NCBI RefSeq assembly: GCF_002443255.2
Contig: NW_019211456.1
Location: 47,986,486 to 48,050,485, forward strand
Direction: 5' to 3'
DNA: 64,000 nt
DNA from: Varroa destructor
Lineage: Eukaryota; Arthropoda; Arachnida; Mesostigmata; Varroidae
Positions within the stretch are counted from its first letter, which is position 1. Each line of letters starts with the position of its first letter. Shown one piece after another: positions 13,922 through 26,218 of this stretch. Below the pieces are notes generated by a model, which was given only the letters and a program-made list of their open reading frames with translations, was not told the origin of the DNA and ran no database searches. The translations under genes were made by a program, and so were the position numbers.

Positions 13922-15370
13922 TGGTCTTTGGGGGCGTTGTATCGATCTCGTAGATGTTATTTACCAATAAATAATAATAGAGAGAACTGTACATGACATA
14001 CATATGTGTACATAGACATACGCACAGAGCTTGACTTTGAGGCCAGATGCCAGCGACGTGTACGCATGCATATGTATAGATCTTCCTTGCTTCACATAAG
14101 TATCTAAATATTTAAACACAATTAGCAATTGCTATTTATAAATTGGGCTAAAATTGAGCATTGTGTTTTTTTTTTCTGAGTATACCTGTATGTCACTTCT
14201 GTTAAAAGTAATATGTTCGTGGGATACATGAAACCAGTATGAGACAATAGGGAACATCGTTAAATGCAAAGATGAGTCGTATGTAATATCAATTAAGCCA
14301 CACATGATCGAACCGGCGTTACGGTCTACAATTGCAAAGTGCAATTTGTAAAATCGTAGCTCTCATTACCCTGCTAACATATGACACACTGTTGCACATT
14401 TAGTAATGTGTAAACCTTCAATCATTTTACCCACTCTCAGTATATTGAGTATACGTGAGCTATAATGGTACGCAGTACTGACCTAACGACAACCTCAGTC
14501 ACGTTTTCTACTGTATTTCTAGTCCGGACAGCTCACCTAAACAAACGCATGGTGTATAACGTATGTATAATGCATCCAATGGGGGGTGCTCCTTTGGTCA
14601 AGGTTCAGCGAATCGGGGGAATATATTCAGCTCAAAGGGTGTATATATATATCTATCGGCTAGTCTGTGGAGTGCCGAGTAAAGCTTCCCGTTCACCCTC
14701 TTATTCGAAATGTCTTAACTTTTAGACTTGCGCGTGTTCTTAACGAGTTATAGTCGCCGCAAGAACAAGAGGATGTTATCAAATCATAGAACTGTTTCCG
14801 ATAAATTGTCGCCGTAAAGTAAATGCATATACCAAATAGCTGAATTAAATTGACCAGATTGAACGTCTCGTAGTAATATACAAAAATGCCCGTATACGAT
14901 AAATTATACGCTAGCAATCTTTGTTAATATGAAACGTTCTGTTATTTACTTGTTTTTACTTTTGCTATATTTGCCTATTCCCTCTCTGACTATACGAAAA
15001 ACAAGCTAAGCTCAGCGATAAACGGTTTTCGCAACAGATGAGGTAGCAGATCAGTGCTGAAGTGCTCGAAGACCTGTCCCGACTTGACTCGAATGTTTTT
15101 TTTGCTCTTTTTTTTTTTTTTTTTTTTCATAAGTTACCCTGAATCGTCACTCTTAAATTCGAACTTCTGCACAAGTACGTGCTGTATGGAGTTAAATGCA
15201 GCCATCGATATAACAGAAAAAAATTTACACCATCGGATCGTTTTTACAGCATTGAAAATATGGAAGGCCCAACGTTACAGGCACGTAATCTGAACAGGTC
15301 GTACCGTTGTAGATATCTACCAGTTTAAAAACTATACGCTAGACTATTGTCTTTAAGGTCCTTATGACAA

Positions 15371-18300
15371 CTATGATTTTGCAGTCGTAAATGATCTTTC
15401 TTCATTTGCGTCTGATCCTGTTTGCAGGGTATTCGGGGCGCCATCCTCACGATCGCCATAGATATTCTTCTCTAATTGTATCTCTTTTGGTGAATAGTAC
15501 TCTTCAGCGAAAGGGTTTCGTTTTACACCGAAGTGGGATCGAAAATCAATGTATAGACAATGAAGTGCCCACACGACAGCAGTCACTACCGATATGACCG
15601 ACATGAACAAATAGAGAGGCCAATACGAGCCATCTTGAGACAAGAATCCTAGAAGAACACAAAAAGCAGTCAGTTTCAGCTAGATGCGATATCCATAGTC
15701 ATATTCTTTCTATATATACAGTAAAAAGACCGAATGTGCTTTTGGTGACCTATTACAGCATTGTACCAATGTAAGCAGCAAGAACTTCACGATGAGGAGC
15801 GCTAGAAGCAAACTTAAAAAAATGTATTGATTTCTATTACTTACACATGTCATCGCAAAATTATCAAGCTTAACAAGTTCTTAAAATATGAACCAATCAT
15901 AAATTCGACTACTGCGAGTGGTTGAAAATTTACATCTTTTGAATTCATAAGACAGGTGATATTCTCTTTGATATTAAAGAAATAGCACTTTTAAACCCTT
16001 TTTTTTTCATTTTGCATTCTCATCCCTTAAAAAAGTCCTTTCTGTGATCACGCATCAAATAGGATGAATACTTACGTATAAGCGCATGTCGCGGTAAAGC
16101 AGCCAGTCCGTTAACAAGACAATGTACCCCAAGGGCAAGCGGAAGATTGGCTAATCCGAGATATTCGGTAAGAAGCACAGAAAATAGGATCATCACTGAG
16201 CCTGCCGATAGGCCAAAAAGCAAGCAGAATACAAAACACGCCTCCTGAAACGAAGCATGATGGAAAACCATGAAATACCTATATCCTTAGACTTGAAGCC
16301 GAGGCTGAATATCTTATGTCGGAAGCGAGAAAATAAGCCCCAAAAATGTAAGATAAACCATGCTAGAACGGTTAGGATCCTACGTATGACAATAATCCCT
16401 ATATCATTATTAGAGGCATGCGAAAATTGCATTACGTAAAGACCTACCCGATACGAAGAGATCGTCATGCCGAAGGTGGCAACGGAACCTAATAAGAAAC
16501 CCAAAGCAATTACGGTACGCCGGTGAAGCCAACCCCGATCTGAAAAATACGATTCAGCATTGAATTTGGGTCTTGATCGTCTGGGATCGTGCGGTCTCCG
16601 CACAATAAGCTGTATAAAAAAAGGTCTTCATCCAGTGCTCCATGCTGATGAAGAGACTACTACTTGTATTATGTGGCTGTCACAGTTGTTCTTCACAAGG
16701 CCTGCATCTCTGTATGTTGATTTTGGCACCAATGTAGGTTCTGTATTTTCTAAAGGCAACATGTAGAAGAAAAGATTAAAAGTACTCTTATATGCTTATT
16801 ATATGTGCCTATAAGGCACTGTGGGAGCATTAACCGCTCATTAGATCTTCAGTAGGTAATCTGCGAGCATTCAAACTAGCTAACTTACCCCGACTTCATG
16901 GAACCTACGTTTGCAAATGAGTCTACCGAGTCTTTAATGTTTCTACTAGAACCGTTTAGCTTGTGTAAAGTTGAAGTACTCTATATTTCTATACCGTACA
17001 ATGGCAACGTGTGTACCTACCTAAGTTAGCAGCTTACGTTCATGCTGGTGACCAGCCATCAGACTCAACCCGAATGCATAGTTTAAAACATGTTTTACTC
17101 TAAACCTCTACAACGACGCAGATCTTTATTAGGAAATAATCAATTTTGTCAACAACTGTATTAACAACTGAAACACGTATACCTATTAAGTCTCGTTTGC
17201 ATCTATGTATCAGTTACGTTTTTATTATTTGGAACATATGGCTTTCGTAAATATACACTAACTTTGTTTTAGAACGATTCTGGTCGTAATCCGACCCAAA
17301 GGATAAATTGTTTTTAACTTAAGACCTTTGACTAAAACAATACTAATGCCCTTACCGGATAACTGCCCGGAAAATAGCCTGCCGACGAGGTCACCCGCTG
17401 CATAAAACCACAGCGTAAGTTTGGGCTTGACAAAGCTCTTTTCTTTAGCGAATGCCACTACAGTAACATTGAATAGCACAAGGACGTATGCGAATACAAT
17501 ACCTGAAACCTAGAGTAAATAAACTAGACTGAGTGAAGCTACCTTGATCCGACAACATGTATCCAATTAAGAAAATCATACAAATTTTTAGTTCAGACTA
17601 ATAAATTTTTCCGTACCGTACCATAATGAGGTAGAATATTGGCCGTTTCATGAATGCCAGCTGCTTGTGAGGGTTTTTCCAGATTTCAGCAAGCTGAAGA
17701 GCCGGTCTAGCTGGTTTCGACTTACCATCAGCTGCAAATTTCCATCACAATACATCCTACTATTAGTCATTAGCTCGGCTTATCGGCAGGGTACATTGTA
17801 CGCAGATCGTTATATCGTTTATACGTTAGAACCACTCCTGTTCTATGAAATCGTAGAGTACGAAACGTGGCACACGTTCATCTCGTCTTTCACAAGGCGC
17901 TTTTTTTTGAATTCGCAATGCGTTCGTAATTTTTAAAATCTGAGGCTGTTCACTTGGATATCGTCATTCGGGGTTTTAGCAGGCGAGTTGTGTGAGTTAG
18001 GAAAGATAGAATCAAGTCGTTTCAACTGCAGTAGCGTTTAAGTGTTCAAGCTTTGAATTTGTTGAAGGCTCTACTACCAGGAGGACGAAGCGTTATTTCA
18101 AGGCGTCCAAGAAAATCTTGGGCTGAGAAATGGGTCTCGCGGATGATCTTCTACGAATCTGAATAAAGAAGGATTGAGAGCTATGGTTGAGGCTGGCCCA
18201 TTTTCTAATTTATGCGCGTACAACTGTCAGGGCAGAAACCATGGACAGATGAATGGCGGGTGCCTTAAGCGGAAATCAAAAACCGATGTAGCTTGCTTCA

Positions 18301-21300
18301 CGTTACAATAGTGACCCGTTCTATAATTGAAAATGTGCCTTCTGCAAATCAGCAGTTGTCAGCTGGTTACGGGTGAACCGGTGAGGCGTTACCCTAAAAA
18401 GTGGCAGCTGCTGGAGTCGATGGTGCCTGTTGCTGGCCTAATTTACCTATTGTCTACTAGAGCCTAAGAGATGAAGAAAACGCTCCGCATTACGAAGCCG
18501 GGATTAGTAAACATAAATAAGCCATTTCTATTGCACTGTGTGTAAAGGAAATCTTAGAGTTTACTACTGTTACGTTTCATACTAAACTATTTCATATATG
18601 TACATAGGCACACTGGAAAGGAATAAGGCTGAAGATAACTGAGGCCCTTGTAGATTATGGCTTACCTAGTACAGAAGTATTATTATTATTGCATAAGTTG
18701 ACGTCGACTCGTTTAGGTCGAGCCGGAACCTGTAAAATAAACGCTCCGATCAGCGCGTTGAGAGTTAACCCTCCGATAATGGCAAGAGTCACTCGAAGAC
18801 CGAACCTGTTTAAATGGAAGCAGGAATATGTGCTAGTAGGCCAATGGTCCTTAGTCTTGAACCAGGCGTATACCTACGTCTACTAAATAAAAAACAAACA
18901 GAATTACATATCTACATAATCATAATGATGAGGATTTATCGCATAGGCGGTCTTTGGACAACGAAAGTATTGAGTCACTTGAAAATGAGCTTTTACTGCG
19001 AAGTGAGCATGGCTGTTGATTTGTCGTTTACCTCTTCACCAGTGCCTCATATACGTCTGGCATAACAAAGGACACGAGGGTGCCTCCAACGTAGCTGACG
19101 CCCGAAGCGGTTGTACGATGCTGTTCGAAATAGGTATTGACAGCTACCATATTTGTCGGAAATATTAACGATTGTCCGATTGCTGCAACAATTAAAGTTT
19201 CCCAACTTTAGCAAAATAATGTAGACGTGTAGCATCCATAATGAATGTATATCTAATCAACGTAATTCTTTATTCAAGTTAGAATAGGGAGATAACATAC
19301 ATAGGTTAGATAAGTGAACGGTTAAGGTCCCTCTGAAGGTCTCAAGGCATTTGCCTTCACGAATTGAAATATTGAGTGGTGTGATTACTTCTCCAACTTT
19401 AGTCAACATACGACAAGTTGTTTGGGAGGGAATGTTTCAATCAAAGTTTATAGATGATGTTGGCGTCAAGCTTTCTTATAATTGGCGAGTGCGTCTGCTC
19501 CAAATATTAAAACACCGTTACCACCTAACGCAGTTTAGCTCAGTGGGCCTTTAAACTTTTCTAGCTGCTCAATCAGCCATGATTATTCGGTCATATATAT
19601 ATATATTGTCAAGGAATTTTCTCTTTTGGGAGATTTCCTACTATGGAGTGCGCGCAGCAAGAGTGCACTGTGGCGCGTCATTGCCGGTACTATTTCAGCA
19701 ACGTATTTCTGTAAACGTTTTTATGATCCCCTATAAATTTCTCACTAATCGCTAACGATTTTATTGGAACGATGGATTATTATAGGTGGTTAACTAACAA
19801 CTCTATATCGTCGAACGTATTACGAATTGTATACGGCGGCTTAATTGATTGTGACTGGCGTCTGATGGAACGTCTAACGGCGATACCAGATGTACAACTC
19901 GAAGCGTAGAGCGATTGGTTGTCACGATCGGGGCACTGACCGAACGTAAACTAATGAGCTGGACGAATTAGTTCCGACTGCTCGATAGGATCTATACATA
20001 TATGAGTAGATGTCTATTTCGAAGCGCTTCAGAGAAACGCTTGACGAAGTCACCGTTTAGATAATGAATTAGTTCGACGACTGAACGGGGTCGTGTGACA
20101 TGGACCGCTTTAGATTACGCTACAAGCCTGAATTCTCCTGCGCCTTAGGTCCACAGTGTTTTTTCAAGTCGATGTTTTATTCTCCTGTTTATGTTGAAAA
20201 TACTATTTTGAGCAAGCGATTACATCTGTCTATCCTGCATCAATATACTCGATGCGGCCATTTTCTCTTCTCTACAGATAATAGTTTATCTTACCCGTGA
20301 TAACTCCAATGCAGTACTTGATAGCTAACCGGTTGAAGATTGACGCCGCCAAGACGATGCCCAAGCTCGTGAGAAATGTCCCTAAGGCACTAACCCGAGG
20401 CAATGGCAACAATCGAATAAGCAGACCGCTCACAACCGCTGCGTTTAACAATCCCCATAGCAGATGCATAGAATCAAACAGAGAAAATGTATATAAAATT
20501 AATTTATATTCAGCTACTCATTCCATTGGCCTTACGTATCGTCGCCTATTTGCCAGCCCGCTAGTCACTTTCGTGCGATAAGTATTCGTATTTCTAATTT
20601 GCGTCTACTCAGTGGCTTGCAATTGAAGCAATGTCTAATCAATATTTACTCCTCGTTGCTTTATATCTATTAAAGGAAAACGCAACACGACATAAGCGTC
20701 GAAAACGCACCAGACGAAGCAGATGTCTACGTTCAAATACAAAAGTAAGTGTATTTAAACGTGGACCCCCTATAGCAGAAGAGCACGAGGTGTTGCGAAA
20801 TGGATCTTGAACCATAAAGAAAGACGTTATTTATAATATATTTGAATCTACAGAAGAGTGGAGCGAACAACGATAATAAAGCAACTTTGTTCCCCTTTAT
20901 TTCTCAACTCCCACTGTGCCTTCGGTAGGACGCTAAGTCTGCTTTCACTACAGCTAACGCATGCACGGAAGGGGCACGCTATTAAAAAAAAACATGTGTA
21001 AAAATTACTGATTTTAGATAGAGACAATTCAGATGAAACCTAGTAATAGATACTTTTGGAAATTGTTAGTTTTTGTTTTGTTGGAAACTTTTTTTACTGC
21101 TATAATGTATATATAAGGAAATCCATCTAACGATCGATTGACGAATGTTATCCTTTGACCTGTCCCTTTACCAGCATAGCAAAGAAAAACCACCAGTAGA
21201 ATTCGGTGCGTTACGAAGCGCCATATCATTCATGTTTCGCCTAAATCGATCGCTTTCAATGTTTTTGTAATGCTAACAAAATAGGCCAACACCAATGTGG

Positions 21301-22753
21301 CTAGTGTATCATCGTATGTCGGTACTGGATTGCGTGGTGTCTTTAGTCAATCCGTCGAACAGTTTGGATATCTCGGATTGTCATGAACCTGCTGTAGGCC
21401 TACACGACGCGTCAAGATGTGCGACCATCTTTGAAATACTGAAATATTCAAATATGTCTTACGTTTAGAAAAATTACTTAGGTTTGAGTCGGCACACTCT
21501 TCTGTTGTCTAAATTAGAGCTTCATATTGACTCTCTGTCACGTGTCAAAGCACGATATCCGTTTGACAAACATGCGATGATCAATAACGTACATGATTAT
21601 AGTATATGTTCCATAACAGTAAATCATTTTATTCGAATTAACGGAATTCTCTGGGTGAGCGTAGCTGGCCCAGAAGTTGGCCGTTCGAACTCCTCTTCAC
21701 AAGTTCGATAACTTACCAAATATATTAGATACAGCTCCCAGCATAGAGAAGGGAGTGGCAGCCTCTTCTCTAGGCATCCCAAGTTCCTCATTTAGTGAAA
21801 CAAATATTACACTGAAATCAAAAAAATGAAAGCCTATCGTTGATTTTGTGCAACGAAAAATTGCTTTTAGCATGACAGCGTTAAATTAGTCAGTCAGCTA
21901 ACCTGTTTTTGGGCAGAAAAGACACACGTGTGATTAATGCGGTTTTAGAGATAAAATACGCAAAAATCAAAAACATTTTTCATCTAATGAAAAGGATATG
22001 TGAAATAAAAAATCAAGACCTATCGGTTTTCATTAATCATAATCATGACTCTTCTAATATCTACAATGCAAACTTAACAGCAATTCATTAAAATTCACTA
22101 TTTGCTAAATGTATCCGTAAAGACAGACTAAATTCAATGCTCGGAGTTTTACTGATGGCCTTCCCAGACCCTTGTATATATCTAGGTAGGACCCTTTTTT
22201 TTTATATATATATATTTCTGGGGCCTACCACAAGGGGTTATAGACAAATCGGGATAATTCTCGCCCACTCGAATTCATAGCATCTACAATTTTTTTTTAT
22301 ATTATTCCTCTATTTTCAAATTGAAGTAGTCGCTAGAACAATCAAAGTAGCTAGACAATTTATTTACCTGCTAGTTCTGTTGACAAGTAACGTCCAAAAC
22401 ATCACCCAGGCGCAGATGACCGCAACGAGCCACGATCTCTTGCTGTCGACCTCAATCCCTCCGCCGAAAAAGCAGCCATCTTCACTGACATCACTTCTCA
22501 ACTCTTTACAATTGCGAGATCGTTTCTCGCCAGCTTCCGTGACCTGTAGCTTCTCGATAACCATTATACTGCCATTCTGGCTGTCGCCCTTTGGTGTTGA
22601 CAGTGGCTGGGCACCGTTTTCCTGGGGGTCGCCACATTGCGTACTAACTGCAGCACTGGCAACAGGATCGCTTAGAGGCGTTATCTCCTGAACCTCTGGT
22701 TCGTCGTCTTCCGACGATACAACAGACGGCGCCAGTGATAACTTCTTAGACAT
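15371..22753 (-). CDS. SLC16-family monocarboxylate-transporter-like protein (MFS), 572 aa, ten exons
   Basis: This is a predicted plasma-membrane major facilitator of the proton-linked monocarboxylate transporter (SLC16) type; the substrate is unknown. Coding exons in transcript order: 22368-22753, 21717-21811, 20295-20438, 19032-19182, 18666-18805, 17622-17731, 17356-17509, 16448-16539, 16076-16244, 15371-15648. All junctions are GT-AG and in phase, giving 1719 nt. The ATG has an in-frame stop (TAG) shortly upstream. A roughly 105-residue hydrophilic N-terminus precedes about 12 hydrophobic segments. TM1 is near residues 107-125, the TM4-5 loop carries a YFEQHRTTASG motif, the TM6-7 loop is short (about 50 residues), and the C-terminal tail is about 65 residues. 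TM8 keeps the spaced Asp382/Arg386 pair used for proton coupling in MCT1. The TM1 signature, normally [D/E]G[G/S][W/F][G/A]W, is degenerate here (DSKRSW). I recognise nothing in the introns. The family call is firm; the subfamily is open. Confidence 0.88.
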
Positions 22754-22807
22754 ATTGTTGCTGCTGGCGCTTTCTACTTCTCGTAACTAGCTAACGAGAC
22801 CTGGATT
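22754..22807 (-). other. 5' UTR part of the transporter start exon
   Basis: Reading minus, a consensus acceptor (TATTTCAG) precedes 54 bases of leader, which contains an in-frame TAG before the start codon. So at least one noncoding exon should lie further upstream (higher coordinates). I could not locate it. Confidence 0.55.
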
Positions 22808-24601
22808 CTGAAATACAACACAATATGTCAAATGTTTAACTGCTTTCACAGCATCCATATATATATATATATATTACACTGTTCACTAGGTTCCTTGCCA
22901 GTTCCATATTCAACGTATAAGTAAAGCAAGGAACGCAAAGTTGTTGGATTTGTGGCCTACGTGTAACGCCGAAAACAGCTAGGAAGTTACATGTGCATCA
23001 TAATTCAGCTAAGAAAAAATAGATAACTGTCGTCAAATCGTTTAAATCAATTCAATCAAGAGTATGAATTTATTTAAACGACTAGTTAAACTACAATTAA
23101 ATAAATATTAAAAATAGTTTAATAACTAACAGTAATTAAAATTCCCATCGGCTGACCCGTATATGATAGAGTCAATTTTGACGATGTAACTTTTATTGAA
23201 GGGTCTTCCGGGATGGTCTAACTACGTCTACGCGTAGTCTTTACGTTTACGGTTTACGCGTGTAAGTAAAATTTTTTCTTTTTTTTTTTATAATAGTATA
23301 AAATAATATAATGTCCTTTGATTTTAAAAAGCTTGAAGATTAGAGCTAGACCTATATACCTCATATCAATACACTGCAACGAATATAAGTTAAGTTGTGA
23401 TTTATAGGTATATAAATTAATCCAAACTGTTTCATTTTTCACGTACGTTCTTATAAACGCTTGACAACTTGCACTTGACACAACGGACTCGTCGACATGA
23501 ATTGGACGGCATCGACAGAACACAATTTCTACTAGTTCGTAAACAAGCCCATCCCATGAATCAAATGGGGTACCGCGCTGTTTCCGTCGCGTAATTATTC
23601 ACGAAAACCGCCGTCTTTTTTAAATCACGAATAGTTAACACAGACCTGAGCCCTAGCTTCACCGTACTCGTCAATCATATATAACTGTTTCTGACTCTTT
23701 ATCGAATGCTACGAAATCACCCGTCACATCATTATGTGGTATAATGTACCCTCTCGCAGAATTCCACACCACCAGTGGAGACGTCCCTCGATACAAATGG
23801 AGAGATTCTTCTCGAGGGTTCACCGATGAAGAGATAACGCAGTGTTCGTCAACGGCGGTGGGACTCTTTGAACAGTGCGTATCCACTCGTGCCGACCAGA
23901 TAACCGGACGTTTCCAAAACGTGTGCTTTATTCTACATACGTGCGCACTTATCGTACTATTTCGATGATAATCAAGCAAAAAAAAAATATATAAATATAA
24001 AAAATAATTAATCTGGAGTACACGTGTCGATCTAGTGGACTAATATTGGATTTGTACGAACCTATTTGAAATAACTAGCATGCCAAACTTCAACGAATAA
24101 CTTCTTCTGTTTTGTATTTTGATAGACTACGTTCGAACTTGTCGAGCGACCGCTGAATAAAATGAAAACGAACTACTGAATAATACCAGTGCCTTCAGTG
24201 AGCAAACAGTTTTTATTCAATTTTTCTTCGAAGCGAAGCATCAGTACTCGGAAAGGTATCGTCCACTTATGTATTTTCGAGAACACATTGGTATCCCTTG
24301 GCTGGTCCACCCTTTCGGTAATACCTAGTTGGCCTTACGGAAACGTTGGTATGACAGCACACTAGATAGGTGCTAAGACGCTTGACAAGCCACATATCGT
24401 ATAAAATGGAAAAACCGAAAAAAAGGCAACCTAAGTGAAAGCGACACCTAAGCAGGACCCTTGACCACGATGGGCCTGTCGCTCTTGCTAGCAGTAGCGT
24501 CTTAGCAAATTAAATAAAATAGAATGTTAAGAGATAAGGTTATCAAAGGCCAGTGGCACAGTTTGCTCTTTCCTGGTTTGATTCTGTCATTCGCCGTATC
24601 G

Positions 24602-24627
24602 CACACACACACACACACACACACACA
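24602..24627. repeat. (CA)13 microsatellite
   Basis: Thirteen uninterrupted CA units are visible directly. Confidence 0.95.
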
Positions 24628-26199
24628 TAGACGGATACGTAAGTTTATGCCATAAATGAGCACTAACAGGTACTATGATAACCTAATAACCTTATATTAG
24701 CCTAGCAGCGCTTTTGGATAGCAATTTATACTGTTATATTAAAATTATAAAAACATCCTGAGCCTATAAGAAAATTCGCCTTTCAAACATTCGCTTGTTT
24801 AGAACCGACTGAACGGTTTTAATAAAATTAAGCTTTTCTCCGTTTCAGATGTACATTAAAAAAAATAAAATAAAGAAACATAAAGATCGACAAAATAGGC
24901 GTGCAGAAAAGCGGTTCACACGCTGAGGTATTAAAAATCGTTTAAACTCTAGAGGTACCTCCTCTTTGGGGTTCACGTCCACCATCCTTAAGAAAATTAT
25001 GGCAATACTAAATATGTGTCAGTAACCACGAACAGCTCACCTGTGATAGATAAAAACAAATGCACAAATGATTTTACATTGAACCTGTTATATAAAAACA
25101 GGCAGTGCGTAATATAGAGCCGCTTATTATCAAGCACAGTGAATACAAATAGAATGAATTGTAATTGTTAAAACTGAACTTCAAGAATTTGTTATTGGTG
25201 CGTTTTCTAGGGAGACTTGGTCCATCTTGTTTAGGCCATTATTTGGCCATAGATACGGTTACTAGGACGATCAAAGTACACTACCTAGTATCTTTCTATA
25301 TTTACATGAATAAAAACGTATTTGCCTGGCCGACCAAAACGTCTTAATGATTCTGCCACTCAGATCAGCCATTGGCAAAATCAATAGGGTTGGATGAAAG
25401 CAGGCGATGAGCCTCTTCACATGCAGTGTATTTTACCCCACGCAGAGTTTCCTATATGTGTTCCTTAAAAATTTGCCTTAATACCGATACCGATATTTAA
25501 TAAATAATCACTCTCATAGTTTTGGTGCAAATGAACGAAAGCAAATTGTGACAATATTTGTTTTTAATTAGATTAGGTTGGCGCAGCTTCATAGATAATC
25601 TGGTAGTCTACAGCATCTTACGCCATTGCGCGTCAAATTAAGGCAAGGATGGCATATTATTGCTTGGTGGATCCGCATCACACACGATGCATAAAGTTCT
25701 CACTGAAAACTATTTTCTACTTACAGAATTCATGAGGATCACTTGCGAAGTAACGAGGCGCAGGTTATGGCCACTCATCCACAAATCGAGACTGGAGAAA
25801 GCAGACCCAGTGCTGTAGATACCTTAAAAGAGCTACAAAAATAAGGACAGTAAACAAGGCGTCGTCTTTTTTCTATCCTATACTGTAATGTTAATCCTTA
25901 CATAACTGTTCATCTGAACCAGCTCGCTTCTGCAGCCTGGATGTCAACTTTGGAGTCCCTGCAGTCTACGGCCAGTGCATTCTGCTATTACGTTTTATAA
26001 TACTCTACATAGATCGTCCATTTTTTTCGATCTTATTGGAAAAAAATCAAGTCCGGAATTTGTGAATCTTCGATGTCCTTAAGCGATGTTTAAGGGATAA
26101 GTTAGCGAAACATATGGATATTAAAGCACTTGTTACGATTGTACGAAGTTGTTGTACGAAGATACCAATAGATTATCTAACTGTATCAGCACTCAGTGC

Positions 26200-26218
26200 T
26201 TATTATTATTATTATTAT
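26200..26218. repeat. (TTA) trinucleotide tract
   Basis: About six uninterrupted TTA units make up this short simple repeat. Confidence 0.85.

Larger units (their letters stand above)
11250..15370. other. Intergenic sequence with microsatellite and homopolymer tracts
   Basis: No exon is recognised here. The stretch contains a (TC)15 repeat at 11,455-11,484, a T21 run at 13,437-13,457, a long A-rich tract with G and C interruptions at 13,874-13,921, and a T-run at 15,108-15,127. The A and T tracts could be tails of old retroposed sequences, but I could not identify any body sequence next to them. The right end is the 3' flank of the minus-strand transporter gene. Confidence 0.6.

Noticed and set aside
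16193..16603. 136-codon minus-strand frame spanning two transporter exons
   Set aside because: It reads through the intron between exons at 16,448 and 16,244. Only the parts inside the spliced exons are coding.
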